Assembly: GCF_024139115.2 (NCBI RefSeq)
Contig: NC_085141.1
Location: 379,953,278 to 380,017,277, forward strand
Direction: 5' to 3'
Source: Armigeres subalbatus
Taxonomy: Eukaryota > Arthropoda > Insecta > Diptera > Culicidae
DNA length: 64,000 bases
Every line of letters begins with the position of its first letter. Within the stretch, counting starts at the first letter, position 1. Made by a program: the position numbers and the translations under genes. A model generated the notes under the pieces. That model was not told the DNA's origin. It ran no database searches and saw only the letters and a list, made by a program, of their open reading frames with translations. Of the stretch, positions 22,733 to 35,545 are shown piece by piece.

Positions 22733-22959
22733 GTGGATTCTTTTTCGCAAATTTCATATCAATTTGTCCATTTCGAAACATATGCTGTGCATATGCACAG
22801 CCAAGATATTTAACAAAAAAATGGTTTTCGTACGGCCGAGTTGCCGAATAATATGCAATTAATGGTATTTTGGATATTAATTTTTGATATTATTTTTTTG
22901 TCATGTTACCTCTTATTCATATCAAGTTCATACGAACTGCTGTTTTCGAGAAATAAGTA

Positions 22960-24400
22960 GGCTGACCAGGTAATTTCGGTGGAGAAACGGGACAAACACA
23001 CTTGCAAAACGGGACATGTCAAAAAACCTTGTGACAAAATTCAAGAGCTGTGGAAATTTTTAAATGTGTGGGCTTAATTTTCATATTCCGTTTAAGAAGT
23101 TAGGGAAAAGTTTCAGATTAAATTTTTCACCACCATAACCTTCTTTTAAGTACTTCAACGAACCTTCTAAGTATTAAGTTAGTTGTGTAAAAATACTGAG
23201 CTACAAATATTTCACTCTTCAAAGAGGCGCACAAAAAACACGAAGGAACAAAAAAAAATATACCCAGGTTTTTTTTACACGGTTTAGTTTAAGTCGTTTA
23301 AGACCTTCAGCGTTAATGAAACAATGAGATAACCCCACCAAAAAATTCACAAAAAATCAAAGAAAATTCAGGTGGTATTTAAAAAGCAGTGAAAGTTTGG
23401 GTTAACCGAGTACGCATTTTTCAATATTTTCAAAAATAGTGGAATTTTTAAATTTTACTAATTTGCATTAAATTTGCACTAAGGTCTAAGGATTTTATTA
23501 CTGACCAATATTAAAAACTTGTCCAACTCTGAATAATTGAAAATAACAAAAAATAGTCAAAGTATCCTTCCTGAAGACTGGTTTACAGTTCGGAAAACGT
23601 GTCACGGGAGTTGGTCCCCCATGCATTTTGCATTTTTCAAGGGGGTGGGGTCGTTTTCATAGCCCAAATTCCAACTAGGTCCTTTTTGATCGAAATTGAT
23701 TTAAATGACGCTAAAAGTTTCCTCACATCTCGGGAATCTTGTCCATAGATTTTGTTCTCATGTGCTTCCAAAAAGGCCCACACATGCAGAAGCTCCTGAT
23801 CTATAAACTAGCCTTAAAATACGTATGGACCGAAACCCGACGAAATTTTCACTCGGTTTGAAACTGCCTTAAACTCGATTTTGTCCAGCTGATATATTTT
23901 TTTTATTATAAATTATATAAATTAAATTTATAAATTATTTTATAAATATTTTTTCACGTCGTCGTTTTTTTACAGTGGATGAATTCGAAATATTCGAAAT
24001 TATTCAGAAAGATTTTAAATGATTCTTACTGTTTCGAAAAGAACCAAACGAATAAAAAATATGTGGTAAAGCAGATTTGAAACAAATAGAATTACCCTAC
24101 TTCGCAAGATTAAAAAAAAATCAAAAATGAACTTAGTCTGGAAATTGGAATGTCTGTCCCTGCGCTTCATTTTATTGAAGTTGAAGCGTGACCTGATTTT
24201 CAGGATATACTTGCCTACCAAGTTACCGGTTCCGTCCAATCCACTAATGAAATTGGCCCAATTTTAATGTCATTTTGGAGGTCTTTGGAATAATCGATGA
24301 AAACCGGGACAAATTGAGGATTTTTTAGATTACGACGGGACAGCACAATAATGCCTAAAAAACGGGACTGTCCCGTTAAATACGGTACGTATGGTCAGCC
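22960..24400. mobile_element. TA-flanked non-autonomous DNA transposon (1.44 kb)
   Basis: The ends are GGCTGACCAGGTAATTTCGG and the inverse of GGCTGACCATACGTACCG. Both are followed inward by an ACGGGACA motif. TA dinucleotides (22958-22959, 24401-24402) flank it, as for a TA target duplication. The interior is AT-rich with no recognisable transposase. The superfamily is uncertain. Confidence 0.75.
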
Positions 24401-24669
24401 TAGATATAAGCTTCTGCGCAGGCTCAATAACAAAGTGGTGTGGCGTTTGCCATGTCACGAAGTATGCCATGGAAGAAGCAAAACACATAAAAATAGCAAA
24501 ATAGTGCTTGAAAATAAAAAAAACGATAATTTTTCAATGCATTAATATGGGGTTATTTTCAACTATCCCCTTGATTTAAACACCCTAAAATGGAGTCTGA
24601 AAGTAGTAGAATAAGGTCGAGAAAACCGTATAAAAAAATGTTTTTATGTAATTTTTATTTACTTTTTAC

Positions 24670-26150
24670 TTATGGATCCTGTACACCTCCGGTGCTGCAA
24701 AGGGTCGACTTGAAAGATCTCCATCCTGAGCGTTGCCAAGCTATCGCTTTACCCTGTTGCCAGGTTTTATTTCGCTGAGTTCCAGTCTAATGCTTGTTTA
24801 CAGATTCCGTTCCCGCCCCTACGTAGAGTGTGGCCGACCCAGCCCCACTTCCGATTCCGAATTTATGCTGCTATCGGCCTCTGGTAACAACGACGATGGA
24901 GCTCGTTGTTTGAGATCCAGTTGTGAGGCCACCAGGCCCGAATTATATACCGCTGGCGTCTGTTGATGAGCACCTGCAGCCGTTGAGTGTTCTCCACTGA
25001 TACACACCATGTTTCACTAGCGTATAACAGAACAGATTTCACGTTAGAGTTGAAAATTCGTTTTTTGGTGCGTTCACTTATTTGCCTGTTTTTCCAGATA
25101 TTTCTTAAACTCGCAAAAGCAGCCCTTGCTTTCTTAATCCGTGCGCCTATGTCGATCTTGGTACCGCCGTCTGACGCCATTTGGCTACTAAGATATTGGA
25201 AGCTTTCAACATTCTCCACTGATTGCCCGACTACTGTCAAACTGGAAGGGGTCGCCGTGTTTACATCCAACGATTTGGTTTTGTTGACGTTGATAACTAA
25301 GCCTGGCGAAGAGGAGCGCTCGGCAAGGTCGTTGAGCTTACTCGCATATCAGAGCGCCGTTGTGCGAGGAGTGCAACGTCATCAGCCAATTCGAAGTCAT
25401 TTAGGTGCTCCATGGTTATAGGCTGCCATAACAGTCCGCGGTTTGGTTCACGGTCAATCGCACCTACATGAATCTCGTCGATTACGATGAGGAACAGTAA
25501 CGGTGATAGAATACATCTTTGTCTCACACCAGCTACGACCCGGATAGGGTCGGACAAGACCCCATTGTGCAGCACTCTCGTACTGTTCCTTGATGAGGCC
25601 GATGATTTTCTCAGGAACCCCCTTGCGTCTCAGGGCGCCCCACATATTCTCGTGATTGAGACGGTCGAAAGCTTTTTCGTAGTCAATGAATATCAAGTAA
25701 AGAGACTCTTGGAATTCGTATGGTCCACACAGGACCTTAAAGCACGGAATCCGGCCTGCTGCCACCGGAGAGTCGCATCGATCTTCTCCTGAATCCGGGC
25801 TAGGATTACTTTGCATAGAACTTTGAGAATGGTACACAGCAACATAATGCCTCGCCAGTTATCGCAAACAGTCAAATCACCTTTTTTTGGTACCTTCACT
25901 AAGATACCTTGCATCCAATCGTTGCGGTGTCCCAGATATTACGAAACATACGATGCAGTAATTGAGCGTATGTCATGGAATCGGCCAGCTTTGAGCATCT
26001 CGGCTGATATGCGATCGATCCCTGGGGCTTTATTCGATTTCATGCTTTGGATGGCTATTTTAATCTCTAGCAGTGATGGAGCTTCGGTATTGACGCGTGT
26101 TATATGTCGGATCCTAGGCAGATCATGCCGAGGTGGTGGTGGCCTGGCTG
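24670..26150 (-). pseudogene. Non-LTR retrotransposon reverse transcriptase (RTE-type), broken
   Basis: Reading 5-prime to 3-prime on the minus strand, recognisable segments occur in order across several frames. They are NKAPGIDRISAEMLKAG (about 26.0 kb), KGDLTVCDNWRGIMLL (about 25.88 kb), LIFIDYEKAFDRLNHENMW (about 25.69-25.63 kb), VRQRCILSPLLFLIVIDE (about 25.52 kb), LADDVALLAQ (about 25.38 kb) and the RTE-like C-terminal segment IFNSNVKSVLLYASETW (about 25.05 kb). The catalytic aspartates of FIDYEKAFD and ADD are still readable, but frameshifts split the reading frame. No endonuclease precedes it, so it is 5-prime truncated near 26150. It was an enzyme that copied its own RNA at a nicked target; it cannot work now. 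Confidence 0.9.
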
Positions 26151-26397
26151 ACCCAATTGAACTGAGTTGGGTCAAGGAAATCCAATCTTTAAGTGGAAAG
26201 TAGAGGAGAAGGTGAATGTAGAGATAGTGTAATATGTAACAAAAAATATCTCTTTTCAAATGTAAGTCCAAACGCACAAAATAAGGCTATTTAATTAGAA
26301 CGTGCAGGTCCTGGGCTGAACACCAATCAATCAGTTTTGAAACGATTTTGTTGACGACGGACGTGTGCTGTCCTGAAATCACAAAATAAATGTTTTA

Positions 26398-26783
26398 CAG
26401 ACGACTCTCCACATCTCGATGTTCTATATCTCGATATCTCTCCCTATGTCGATGGTTTTCTCGGTCCCTTCAATCTACATACATTTGGGCATTCTACGTC
26501 TCGATAACCTCCCTATCTCGATATCTCTCTATATCGATGTGTTCTGCTCATATTTTGTTTAGGATTCTCTCTTTCTATGTCGATATATTCATATTTCTAG
26601 GTTACTAGACCATTTTTGGACAATAACAAACACATGAACAACAAGAGATGACATTTGTTTTGTTGTCGTTTTTCTTAGCAACGAGCTTTTTTCAATCTAG
26701 TACCAATTCCAATTTTCCTTCCATTCCTCGATCTCTCCTTATCTCGATGGTCCCTTCAATGTCGAGATGTGGAGAGGCGACTG
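26398..26783. mobile_element. pogo/Tc1-like MITE (386 bp)
   Basis: The left end is CAGACGACTCTCCACATCTC and the right end is the inverse of CAGTCGCCTCTCCACATCTC, with TA on both sides (26396-26397, 26784-26785). The subterminal sequence is rich in TCTCGATATCTC words on the left and their relatives on the right. CAG termini with a TA target suit the Tc1/mariner-pogo group. No transposase. A related 184-bp element lies at 39511. Confidence 0.8.
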
Positions 26784-29700
26784 TATTTGATATTTCAACA
26801 AATTCTTTAAAAATATCGAAAGAATATTTGAGCTGACGCCTCTATTATATGTGAATTATTGTAAAATATACTTCTTTTAGCACCAATTTTACTATATTTG
26901 TTTCAATTGCCGAATATACACCCTTGAAAACGCCTTTACAAACGGCTCCTTCTGAAAATAAGCTATAATTTTACAACAATAGTACTGCCTATTTACAACG
27001 CTTTGTAGAATGGTGAAAGCATGCATATGATGTTTACACCAAACAGCTGGCCCATTTCCACGCATTTTTTAATTTGTCTCTCTAGACTTCACTTGTAAGA
27101 TGAACGCATATGTCAGAAATGACAGAACGAGCAACTATTACCGCATCACAATTGCCAATATTGGAATTAGATAGGCCCATTGGTTTGTTGATCATTATAG
27201 TACTTCTTCAGTACCCGATTCCTAAAATACAGCATCACAACTTTCTATTCTCGAAACTGATTTTTCACGTGAACTAACGTAAGTGACACATTCAATTAAA
27301 TTCCTATAGTGCTATGACTACATTCCCTCTAAAGGACGAACTTTCCGAATCCAATGTTGTTCCACCTCGCGTTTTGAAGTGTAGCACTTTGAATACTGAA
27401 GCAACGAGCAATTGTCATCTTTTTATTCCACGCTTGCTGCGACGCAGCAAACCTAAAATAAAAAGATGATAGTTATACGTTGCTCGTTTGTCGAGGTGCC
27501 TCTAAAGTTAAATTTTATTTTAATTCCGGACAGTTTCACCTTAACATAACTAGGAATATGAGAGCGAGCAGGCAAAAAAAGTTCCTCCTTCTAATTTCCC
27601 ACTTGTAGTCCTACTTCTACTCGAGATAAACATAATGGCGCAAACGAGAATCCACTTCAAACGGTTTTCTGGAACTAAGCTCTGCCATCATCTGTCCTCA
27701 CGCACAGCTTTTAATCCATTCTAATTAATTCTCCCAAGCCGGTCGCTTATTTTGTATGCCGCTACCGGCTGAAGTCGTCCACCATGTCTCGACACCCAGT
27801 ACAATGATGTACTGCTGCCATCACAACAGAGAAGATAATACTGTGACCTGAACCCCACCCACCGGCCAACAAACCAACCAGCCGGGCAACCATCAGAGAC
27901 CACCTAAGGTCGTGTTTAGTATTCCCGGAACGGAGCAACGACAGTGTGGACCCTCGAGAACGAAATATGACCGACTGACAGCACGATGTGGGAGCAAACG
28001 GTTACCGGGGTCGACACGTACCAGTTCTAGTTTTATTCAATGATCAGAACAAGGCACGGGATGAGACGGGGAGTCCGGTTGACACGACGATGGACACTCA
28101 CGTTTCTCCATTTCCGTCCTTAAAGTTATAAATTGTAATTAGGTGTCAGAATGGCGCTTTTCCCATTTTACGCTCTCTCGGTTTTGTAACCCGTTGCTGG
28201 TTGAATGCGTCGCCTTCGTCACCGGGTCGGGTATCCCTGGATGGGTGGTTCTCCGGAACTGAACAGCCCAACCAACACTGCCAGCTAGTTTACACGTTGT
28301 CCTGTGTGACACCCGAAGTGTGTTTCTGTGGAAAAAAATATGGGACCACAACGATGAGACACACCGCAAGCCGCAGGGACGGGGAGCGTACCCCTTTGTT
28401 GGTGGGTTCGAGGTTTGCGGTACAAGACGAATAGCGCAGCTAACATTCCGCACTCTATTGCTTCACCGAAAACAACAGCGCAGTACAACCTTTGGTGCAA
28501 AGCCAGCTCGTGTGCTTTTTGGAGTACGTGCAAATGTGAGAAAAAGTAAGCTGTTTGCCTTTGGTATTTTTACATTTCGAAACGTGTCGTGGTCACGAAT
28601 CCGAGAGTGGAAGATAGTTGGGATTTCTACTTTGTGGTTGACAATCGTGCACACGGACGGGCTCGTTTTTTTGTGTGTGGATGTTTCGTCTTTTCATCTG
28701 CATTCTCAACAGCAGCAGCAGAAGAAGCAGTCAGTGCATTCAAGCACGTCATGCTAAAGTTAGAAACACAGGACCTGGGAATAAGATTTCATGCGCTACA
28801 CCCTGAATGTAAAATGAAATTCTCTTTTGAACTTTCTATTTCTCGGGAAAATTAATTTACAACTTTCTTAATTACGGAACATGACTCGAAACCCATTTTA
28901 AGAATTTTGTGATCTCAGCAAAGACAAAATATTTAATAACATGGTAATAATATTTTAAGCTTTGTTGGTAAGTTAAATTGCGAAACCCAAAAGATGCAAA
29001 TATGTGTGAACGACATTCGTCCCATCTATTCTTCTGAAATATCACGGAAGATTATTCGAATTTCCATTATACATTTTTCCTAATTTTTCCGGTAGATTTT
29101 TTTCACAAATTTTTTTATTTCAAAATTGCTGAAGGTATTTCCGCAGTTTTAACTTCCACTGAAACATCTCTTGAACTTCCACAAGAAATTCTTTCAAATT
29201 TTCACGGAAGGTCTTAAGAATTTCAAGAGTAAACCTTCTTTCTCCATTTCCATAGATATTGTTTTGGGCTGCAACTAGAATATGAATGAAAATAAACTTG
29301 CCCACTGGAGCTGATGACGAGGTCACGTTCTGTTCTGACAATGTTTCAAAAGCACGTCAACACTTATCACATGTGAAAACTGAACACGATGCACGTCTGC
29401 AATTTCACTTAACACCCGCTTGATCCCCTTTATCAAAGAACTGTTATCAGTGGATAGCCGACAGCAAGAGTAGAAATGAAATGTGATACCTTGATTTTTT
29501 CTCGTTGAACTGATGATATTTTTTGCAAGCTCTACGAAACACAATAGACAGTGGACTATTTATTGACTTTTGACAAATGAGCATAATTGATTTTAAGTTA
29601 TTCGTCTATTTCATCTACTTCTACTGTGCTACCAGTGATATCTTTGAGTTCTCGTATCCTGTATTATTGGGAGACAGGAGGTGTTAGACTTTTCGTAAGA

Positions 29701-29934
29701 AAACTAACTGAAGCTTTTTAACGTTTTAAGAAAAATCATGAAGTACATACTCAAATATTTTATTTTTATTCACCTAAAACACGACTGAAGCAACGTTACC
29801 CTTCCAAACGAACGGTTTCATACATCCTGAGTTTATATTTTTCATCAACAAATACATCACTTTCACGACCGAGTTCTTCACTTTCCACTATGGGGGATCC
29901 CCATACAAGCGAGCGGTCAAAATAAAATTGGACT
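26784..29934. other. Unique DNA, no supported gene
   Basis: AT-rich flanks surround a GC-richer section (about 27640-28760) with overlapping frames on both strands. None shows a family signature; a CAGCAGCAGCAG run near 28710 explains the glutamine tract in one of them. A small inverted repeat inside is listed separately. Confidence 0.45.
27402..27491. repeat. Small inverted repeat
   Basis: AACGAGCAATTGTCATCTTT on the left faces AAAGATGATAGTTATACGTTGCTCG on the right around a 40-bp centre. Opposed CACCTCG/CGAGGTG words lie just outside. A MITE remnant is likely; no duplication is visible. Confidence 0.6.
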
Positions 29935-29939
29935 TTTAA

Positions 29940-30205
29940 GGTGATTATAGAATGAAGCCAGAAATCGGCCATTTTGTAAACCACGTGCTTTTCCAATATT
30001 TTTTTCAAGAGCACGAGATGAAAGAACAATAACGCGTATGGGGCTGATATAATGGTAGATCGTTTGCTTAGTTATGCTGAACAATCATAATTTGAGTTTC
30101 GGCACTGTACAATAACTATTACGCCAGATTTGGGCTTTTTGAAATGTATATAGATAAAAGTGTGGTGAATTTGAAATTCACCACGGGCTTCATTCTATAA
30201 TCACC
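29940..30205. mobile_element. TTAA-flanked MITE (266 bp)
   Basis: The terminal inverted repeats are GGTGATTATAGAATGAAGCC and its exact reverse complement. TTAA is present immediately outside both ends (29936-29939, 30206-30209). TTAA duplications occur with piggyBac-like transposases and with several mosquito MITE families. The interior is non-coding. Confidence 0.85.
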
Positions 30206-30209
30206 TTAA

Positions 30210-31625
30210 AGTGATTTTCCACTTAGTTTTAGCTGTGTATGGTCGAAATAGCATGAATATACAATTTCAACCCCCCTTTGGGGATCGTCTATGAATTACG
30301 TAATTATTTTTTCATAGGTTCGATTAACGTGACAAAGCAAACCTATTTGGGAAGTTGAAATTTCGTGCGTTTTCTTAAGGAGAAGGAAGGGGCTGTACAA
30401 AACTAAGTTCAGCAATTTATGGACATTATGGCGGCGATCATGTTAAATGACATTAATTTCATGACATTCCGTGATATTTTTTGTTCTCACTCTCATGCCT
30501 CACAATTTGTATTTAGAACAATTTGTTTGACAAAGTACTAGGATCTGAAGGATCATAAAGCATTAAATGTTAATCAAATAATCAGAATTGAAAATAACTT
30601 TTGAAAAAGGGTATTAGCAAATTAGAAATCGCAATCCCATGACATTTTTACGTGTACAAGTTATTCAAAAATGAGATTAATATATTCTCAAAAAATGTGG
30701 ACATTCATTGTGGAATGTAAGAATGCTCCATTCTTCCGAAAAGCAAAATTCTTTTAATTTAAATAACAACACTATTTGAATTACTTTTGATTTGTTTTCA
30801 TGATTTCTACAAGTTATATACAGCATCATTCTTTTTCTGTGTCAAGGTTTAAGTCTTCAATGATATTTTCTTCAATTCCATCAACGATGGAAGATGAGAT
30901 AAATTCATCTAAAGTATTAGAAGATAAAGAACTTTTGAAAATCTTCAAATATTACAAAATTACGCATGGCATAAGAATAACTAAGTGAAAAATTTTTTTC
31001 CAACGTCTCCTCGTTATCCAAATCGAGCTTAAAATGGATCTGATTCATGTAAGGCACGAAGGAAAATGTCAACATTTGCCTCTCTTGATCATTTTCTTGC
31101 ATTAATTTCTTCAACTGTTTATATTGACTTTCCGCTGGTTGTTCAGCCAGTGAACCTCAAAGTGTAGATGAGTGAATAAATATTTCCCTACCATTAGCCA
31201 GACATTCATGAACACTAGCAGGAATTTCATACGCTCCGTTCTAACTAAGATATTGTTCGTCTTTACTTTTGCAATAAACATGTCGGGAATTATTGATTCC
31301 AGGAGATTTATAAATATTTACATATTATGAAATCTCATATTTAGTTCTCCTTTTGTAGCTAATGAATAGCTCAGAAAATTAGGTTTAGAGAATGACTCAA
31401 ACCACTCAAGCCCCAAACGCATTTCAGCGGAATGGCGACGGAAACGGTAAAATTTGACAGGAAATATATGAGCGAACTGTTAAATCCTTCCGTTACCGTT
31501 GTGCTGCATTGCATTGGGGTTTTATTCATTTACTCCTTTGAAAAGTTAATTAAATGAGCTCAAATGGTTATAAATAAAGTCGAAGTTATTACCAATAAAT
31601 GTATTTTGACCATACCCTTTGAGCG
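30210..31625. other. AT-rich unique DNA, no gene seen
   Basis: Low GC, frequent homopolymer runs, no frame longer than about 65 codons, and no repeat with clear ends. Confidence 0.5.
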
Positions 31626-31629
31626 CATA

Positions 31630-31895
31630 GTTCAGTCTGACCCATTTTCAATAGGAAACGATGGGACTAGATTTCCGTCGAATGAAACTTGTTGCGAGAA
31701 AATCGGACACAAATAAGTGTCTAAATGGCGATTGCGTTCTTTTGCGCACATACATACAGACGCGCATGCACACATACAGACATCACCTCAATTCTTCGCG
31801 CTGAGTTAGTTGATATATACCACTAGGGGTCTCCGGGCCTTCTATCAAACATTCGTTTTGGAATGAGCATTAACCTTGGAGTACGAGAGAGGCAA
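31630..31895 (+). repeat. Dispersed repeat, related to 39368-39964
   Basis: It shares an ordered series of motifs with the repeat at 39.4-39.96 kb: AACTTGTTGCGAG-AAATCGG, an ACACATACA-rich section, GAGTTAGTTGATATATA, GGGTCTCCGGG, and a GTTTTGGA(A/G)TGA segment. The two copies are substantially diverged. No coding sequence. It is probably a fragment of a high-copy mosquito element. Confidence 0.65.
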
Positions 31896-31899
31896 AACA

Positions 31900-34235
31900 C
31901 GGTAAAAAACAAATGAAAAAAATCAGAGTGACTTAACTCTGTTAATTGCAAATACTGGCAAGAAATTCTTTCGGGACATTTTAGTCGAAGCTTTGTCCTT
32001 GATGTGTATCATAAAAGAACCTGGGATTCCTGAGGAAAAAAGTTCTTCACTATCAAAGTTGAAAATAGCGTCGTTTTTGGAAAAATATTGCTTCCGCATT
32101 TTTTCAATTTTTTTCACAGTGTAACCATTAGTTTTTGCACACCATTTAAAAGCTTATACAATAACCTTTGTAATGATGTATTAACATTGAAGAAAAAACA
32201 TTTAAAAAATATTTCAATAAATAGTTGAAAATAAAATATTTTTTCAGAAAATTTGCTAACTTTTTTACCCATTTCTGACTTTGCCACCTTATATCTTTGG
32301 AACTAGTGCACCTAGAGACTTCAAATTCAGAATTTCTCTTAATTAGAGTATTGACAATGGAGAGAAAATATTTTAAAATAATTCGGAAGACATGACATTT
32401 TCGATTAATGACCGCCCGAAATCCTATAGTGCTTTCGCTCGATCAAGAATTATGGGTAAGCATATGGCTCACGATTAAAGCGGTACTTCAGTCAAGCAGA
32501 CAGCCCAGCCCCGTGGATCATCGTAAGCTCATGTGCCGCTTGTCTTGATGACTTGACACCTTGTTCAGTTTTCATCACTTCAAATCAACCCACATGGTTC
32601 GCCGGTCTTTTGCCAACGCTTTCGTAAGCTTCGCAAATTGAATTTGATGTTCCACCTCCACCAAGCATCACAGCGTGAGGGTGTGCCTTTTATCACCCAG
32701 CAATTTCCACTTTGCGGCTCATTAGACGGCTTGCGGTGCGGTAGGCGAGAGAGCCAGGCGAGCGCGGTCACTCCATTGCGGAAATGGTTCTGACAAAGAC
32801 GAAAAATGGTGAATGTTGATTACCGCATGGCTTACGGAGCCCTAACCTACCAGGACACTGCTTTGTTTGGTTTTTTTTTCGCGTGTCAACCGTCGCGCTG
32901 GGTGCAGATCTTTCCGCGTTGATAATAGCAGCCGTGCCACAGCGAAATTGTTCTTTCTTTATTTTAATTAATGACTTTTGGGGAATATTCTTGTTCCCGC
33001 TGATGGTGACTCCCGGCAAAGGCCGGGACTGCCCCTGAATCATAATGTGAAACAATTGTCGTTCGTTGCACATTGACTATGGTCCCTTGTGTAAAATGCG
33101 GTAGGGATAGCAAACGAAATAGAACAAGTCAACTGTGGGACGATCCGAGGTCATGCTCTGATTAATATAAAATGCTGATTGCTGCCTTCTACGTTTTGTT
33201 CTGGTTTTCGCTGAATGGCGGTGGTCAGTGACCTCCCCCGCTTGCTGGCTGGTTGGCTGACTGACTCGCTGCGAGTCCCTTTTCACGGTTAAACCAACCG
33301 ATAGAGGAAATGAAAATGAAAAGTGGCACGCAACCAATATGTTACTTAAACTACATCCCCTCCGCTTTCGGGAACGCTGATGGCTGCGCTGAGAGAAAGC
33401 TTTTTCGTAATAAATCAAGCGATAAAATGTGCTGCCTCATTTGGTTAGGACGACGTAGGGGGTGCCGCAATTATTCACTTACGGGCATACACATATGCTT
33501 CTCTTTATGGGACGCACATTTCTCAGAAAAAGGAAATGCATTAGCCAGACTTTGCATATGCACGAGCACGATAATGTTTATCCGACGTAAACAAATTAGT
33601 TTCAAATGATTTGTCATGCCGTCATAAATGAAGCAAGCATTAGAACATAGTTCGATAGTTCCATGGAAGGTAGTTCACCGCTTTTGGGAAATTAAATTAA
33701 TTTAGTCATATGGTCATTCGACATGAGGGTTAACATACCGAACTGCAGGATACATAGAAGTACATATTCCATAAACAAACATTTATAAGCAATATGTAAC
33801 ATTTTCTTGTCCATAAAAAATATATCAAAATAGCGATGAAAAATTAAAACAATTATTTTCAAACATAATACATAGCAAGAATTCTTTTGTTTTGTTCGAT
33901 ACAGATCAAAAGATTAAAACTTTTTTTTTACTCTTTATTATAGAGTATTTCAACCATTGGTTGAACTCATTTTTTCCAATTCGCTCCGAGGAGCAAATAA
34001 TTTCTTTATAACTTTCTTCAAAATAGAGATCAATTCATGAGGACTGATTATAGAGCGTAATCACAATGTGTAGTCTGAGGCTCATGAGGAAAAATGCAAA
34101 TGACACTGGACATTTTGGAGAATTTTCATTCTCTAGCCAGATGCTATTTTTAGAGTAATGTATTTTGGACAAAAATATAGTATTGCTCAAGTGTTATGAG
34201 TACGAAGATTTGAACAAATTAGTCAAATAACATGC
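31900..34235. other. Unique DNA, no supported gene
   Basis: AT-rich, with a GC-richer part at about 32500-33300 where overlapping frames (for example 33077-33418, minus) occur without family resemblance. No RNA gene or element ends recognised. Confidence 0.45.
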
Positions 34236-34237
34236 AG

Positions 34238-34445
34238 AGGACATTATACAACACTGCTTGGAACGTTAGGACCCTGTTGGAAATGCCTTTCCTTGCTCGA
34301 GAGCTGCGACAGGTGAAAGTGGAGGTTGCAGTACCTCAGAAGACTGATAGCGGACCCAATAATGGGTATCCCATTCAAGTATAGCATCTACTACAACGGC
34401 GGCGAGAGGACGAAGCATGTAGCTGGTTTCGTAGTGTGTCAAAAT
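34238..34445 (+). pseudogene. Fragment of RTE-type retrotransposon endonuclease
   Basis: The plus-strand translation gives YNTAWNVRTLLEMPFLAREL followed by RQVKVEVAVPQ, then a stop-broken stretch ending near ACSWF. The TWNVRTLL start is characteristic of the apurinic-type endonuclease domain of RTE-like non-LTR elements, which nicks the target to prime reverse transcription. Only the first 60 or so residues survive, with stops; there is no flanking reverse transcriptase. A dead fragment. Confidence 0.7.
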
Positions 34446-34449
34446 CATA

Positions 34450-35285
34450 AATTCCACAATTCGCATCCATTGCAGTTGTTCATCCCACTTTTGTCATACT
34501 TTGCGTAATTGATAATTTGAGTTTTTTTTACATATTACTTTATATCTCGTGATCTAGAATGCTTCATGTTTAGAATTCTAGTGTAATGAAATGAAAATAG
34601 AACTCATCATCTTCGGATTTGCAATCTTTCACCTTTGCGAACAAAGCAAAACATAAAACTTATTATATACATTGTAGACATTGTACTTTTTAATGTTAGT
34701 AGGTGTTTATATTTGTTTCATTCTTACTTCTATTTTTTAAGGCATTATCTTCATCAATTTTGACACGTGCGGGTTTGACTGTATTTTCATTATATTTATA
34801 TTAGTTTTGAATAGTGTATTAAATGTATTTAGTATACTTTTCATTATTTTCATTACAAATGAAGTTAACTCTTTGATAGTGGACGAACTTAATTGGTGAG
34901 CACGTTCCTGTTCATTATCTTTCCATTATATTTCATCGTTCCATCAATTTATAAATTCACAAAAAGTTGAATGCCACTTACAGGGCATCATTTGGTGCTA
35001 TTGCCGCGGAATTGTGAGCGTCTCAGGTTTCCTTTTCACACTTTAGCTATCAACGGTCGCACATCTCTACCTTCTGAGTAGTTATTACGAATAAAGACGT
35101 CCTTGTGCAGTGTTGCTGCACCTCTGTTGTAAACATTTAGTACATCCCGTTCCCTACAGTTCCTGAAGAAATCTTTCTTGCTTCAGATGTAGTTCATTTC
35201 TACTAGATTTTTACCTATTTGCCTTTTTTTATCATACAATGGTCGTACATTTGAAGTGTTTGGCCGACTTGGCCCTTCATCTTAA
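34450..35285. other. AT-rich unique DNA, no gene seen
   Basis: Very AT-rich to about 34960, then mixed composition. No supportable coding, RNA or terminal-repeat feature. Confidence 0.5.
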
Positions 35286-35378
35286 GTTTTTTATAGAACA
35301 CTAGCGAAAGAAACCCAGCTTTGCCTGGGTGTTATAAATGTTCCAATGTACTATTTGCAGCACCGCACTCTAGATCAT

Positions 35379-35545
35379 GCTTAGTCGAGTCAAGTACGAG
35401 ACACTGAAGACGGCCTTACTGTTGAGGTCGAAATACGTATCTGTCAAGATACAATTAAGTGGTGGAATTCAATGGGATTGTATTAACTCGTCTTATGACA
35501 AGTGAAGACATTCAACTAAAAAGCTCTAAATAATTTTCTTTAGTA
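35379..35545 (+). mobile_element. Hammerhead-like dispersed repeat, copy B
   Basis: The body (35383-35506) is, by eye, identical to 7903-8026. It is followed by CATTCAACTAAAAAGCTC and TAAATAATTTTCTTTA (35510-35543), the reverse complement of the terminal motif that begins copies A and C. The family therefore has terminal inverted repeats around a roughly 120-bp body. Here the left terminal motif is missing and no target duplication is clear. Confidence 0.75.
35400..35445 (+). ncRNA. Hammerhead-ribozyme-like motif (copy B)
   Basis: GACA (35400-35403) pairs with TGTC (35442-35445). Core CTGAAGA is at 35404-35410. GGCC (35412-35415) pairs with GGTC (35426-35429). Core GAAA is at 35430-35433, and a possible cleavage base C is at 35441. 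The C at 35411 must bulge. Very short helix III is known from hammerheads in Penelope-like elements, where dimers are needed for activity. Activity here is inferred only. Confidence 0.45.

Noticed and set aside
24670..26150. Intact retrotransposon ORF2
   Set aside because: Conserved RT motifs fall in several frames and the endonuclease is absent, so it is a pseudogene.
28139..28855. Cluster of frames on both strands, up to 145 codons
   Set aside because: No family match. The glutamine run comes from a CAG repeat; there is no splice or start context that can be supported.
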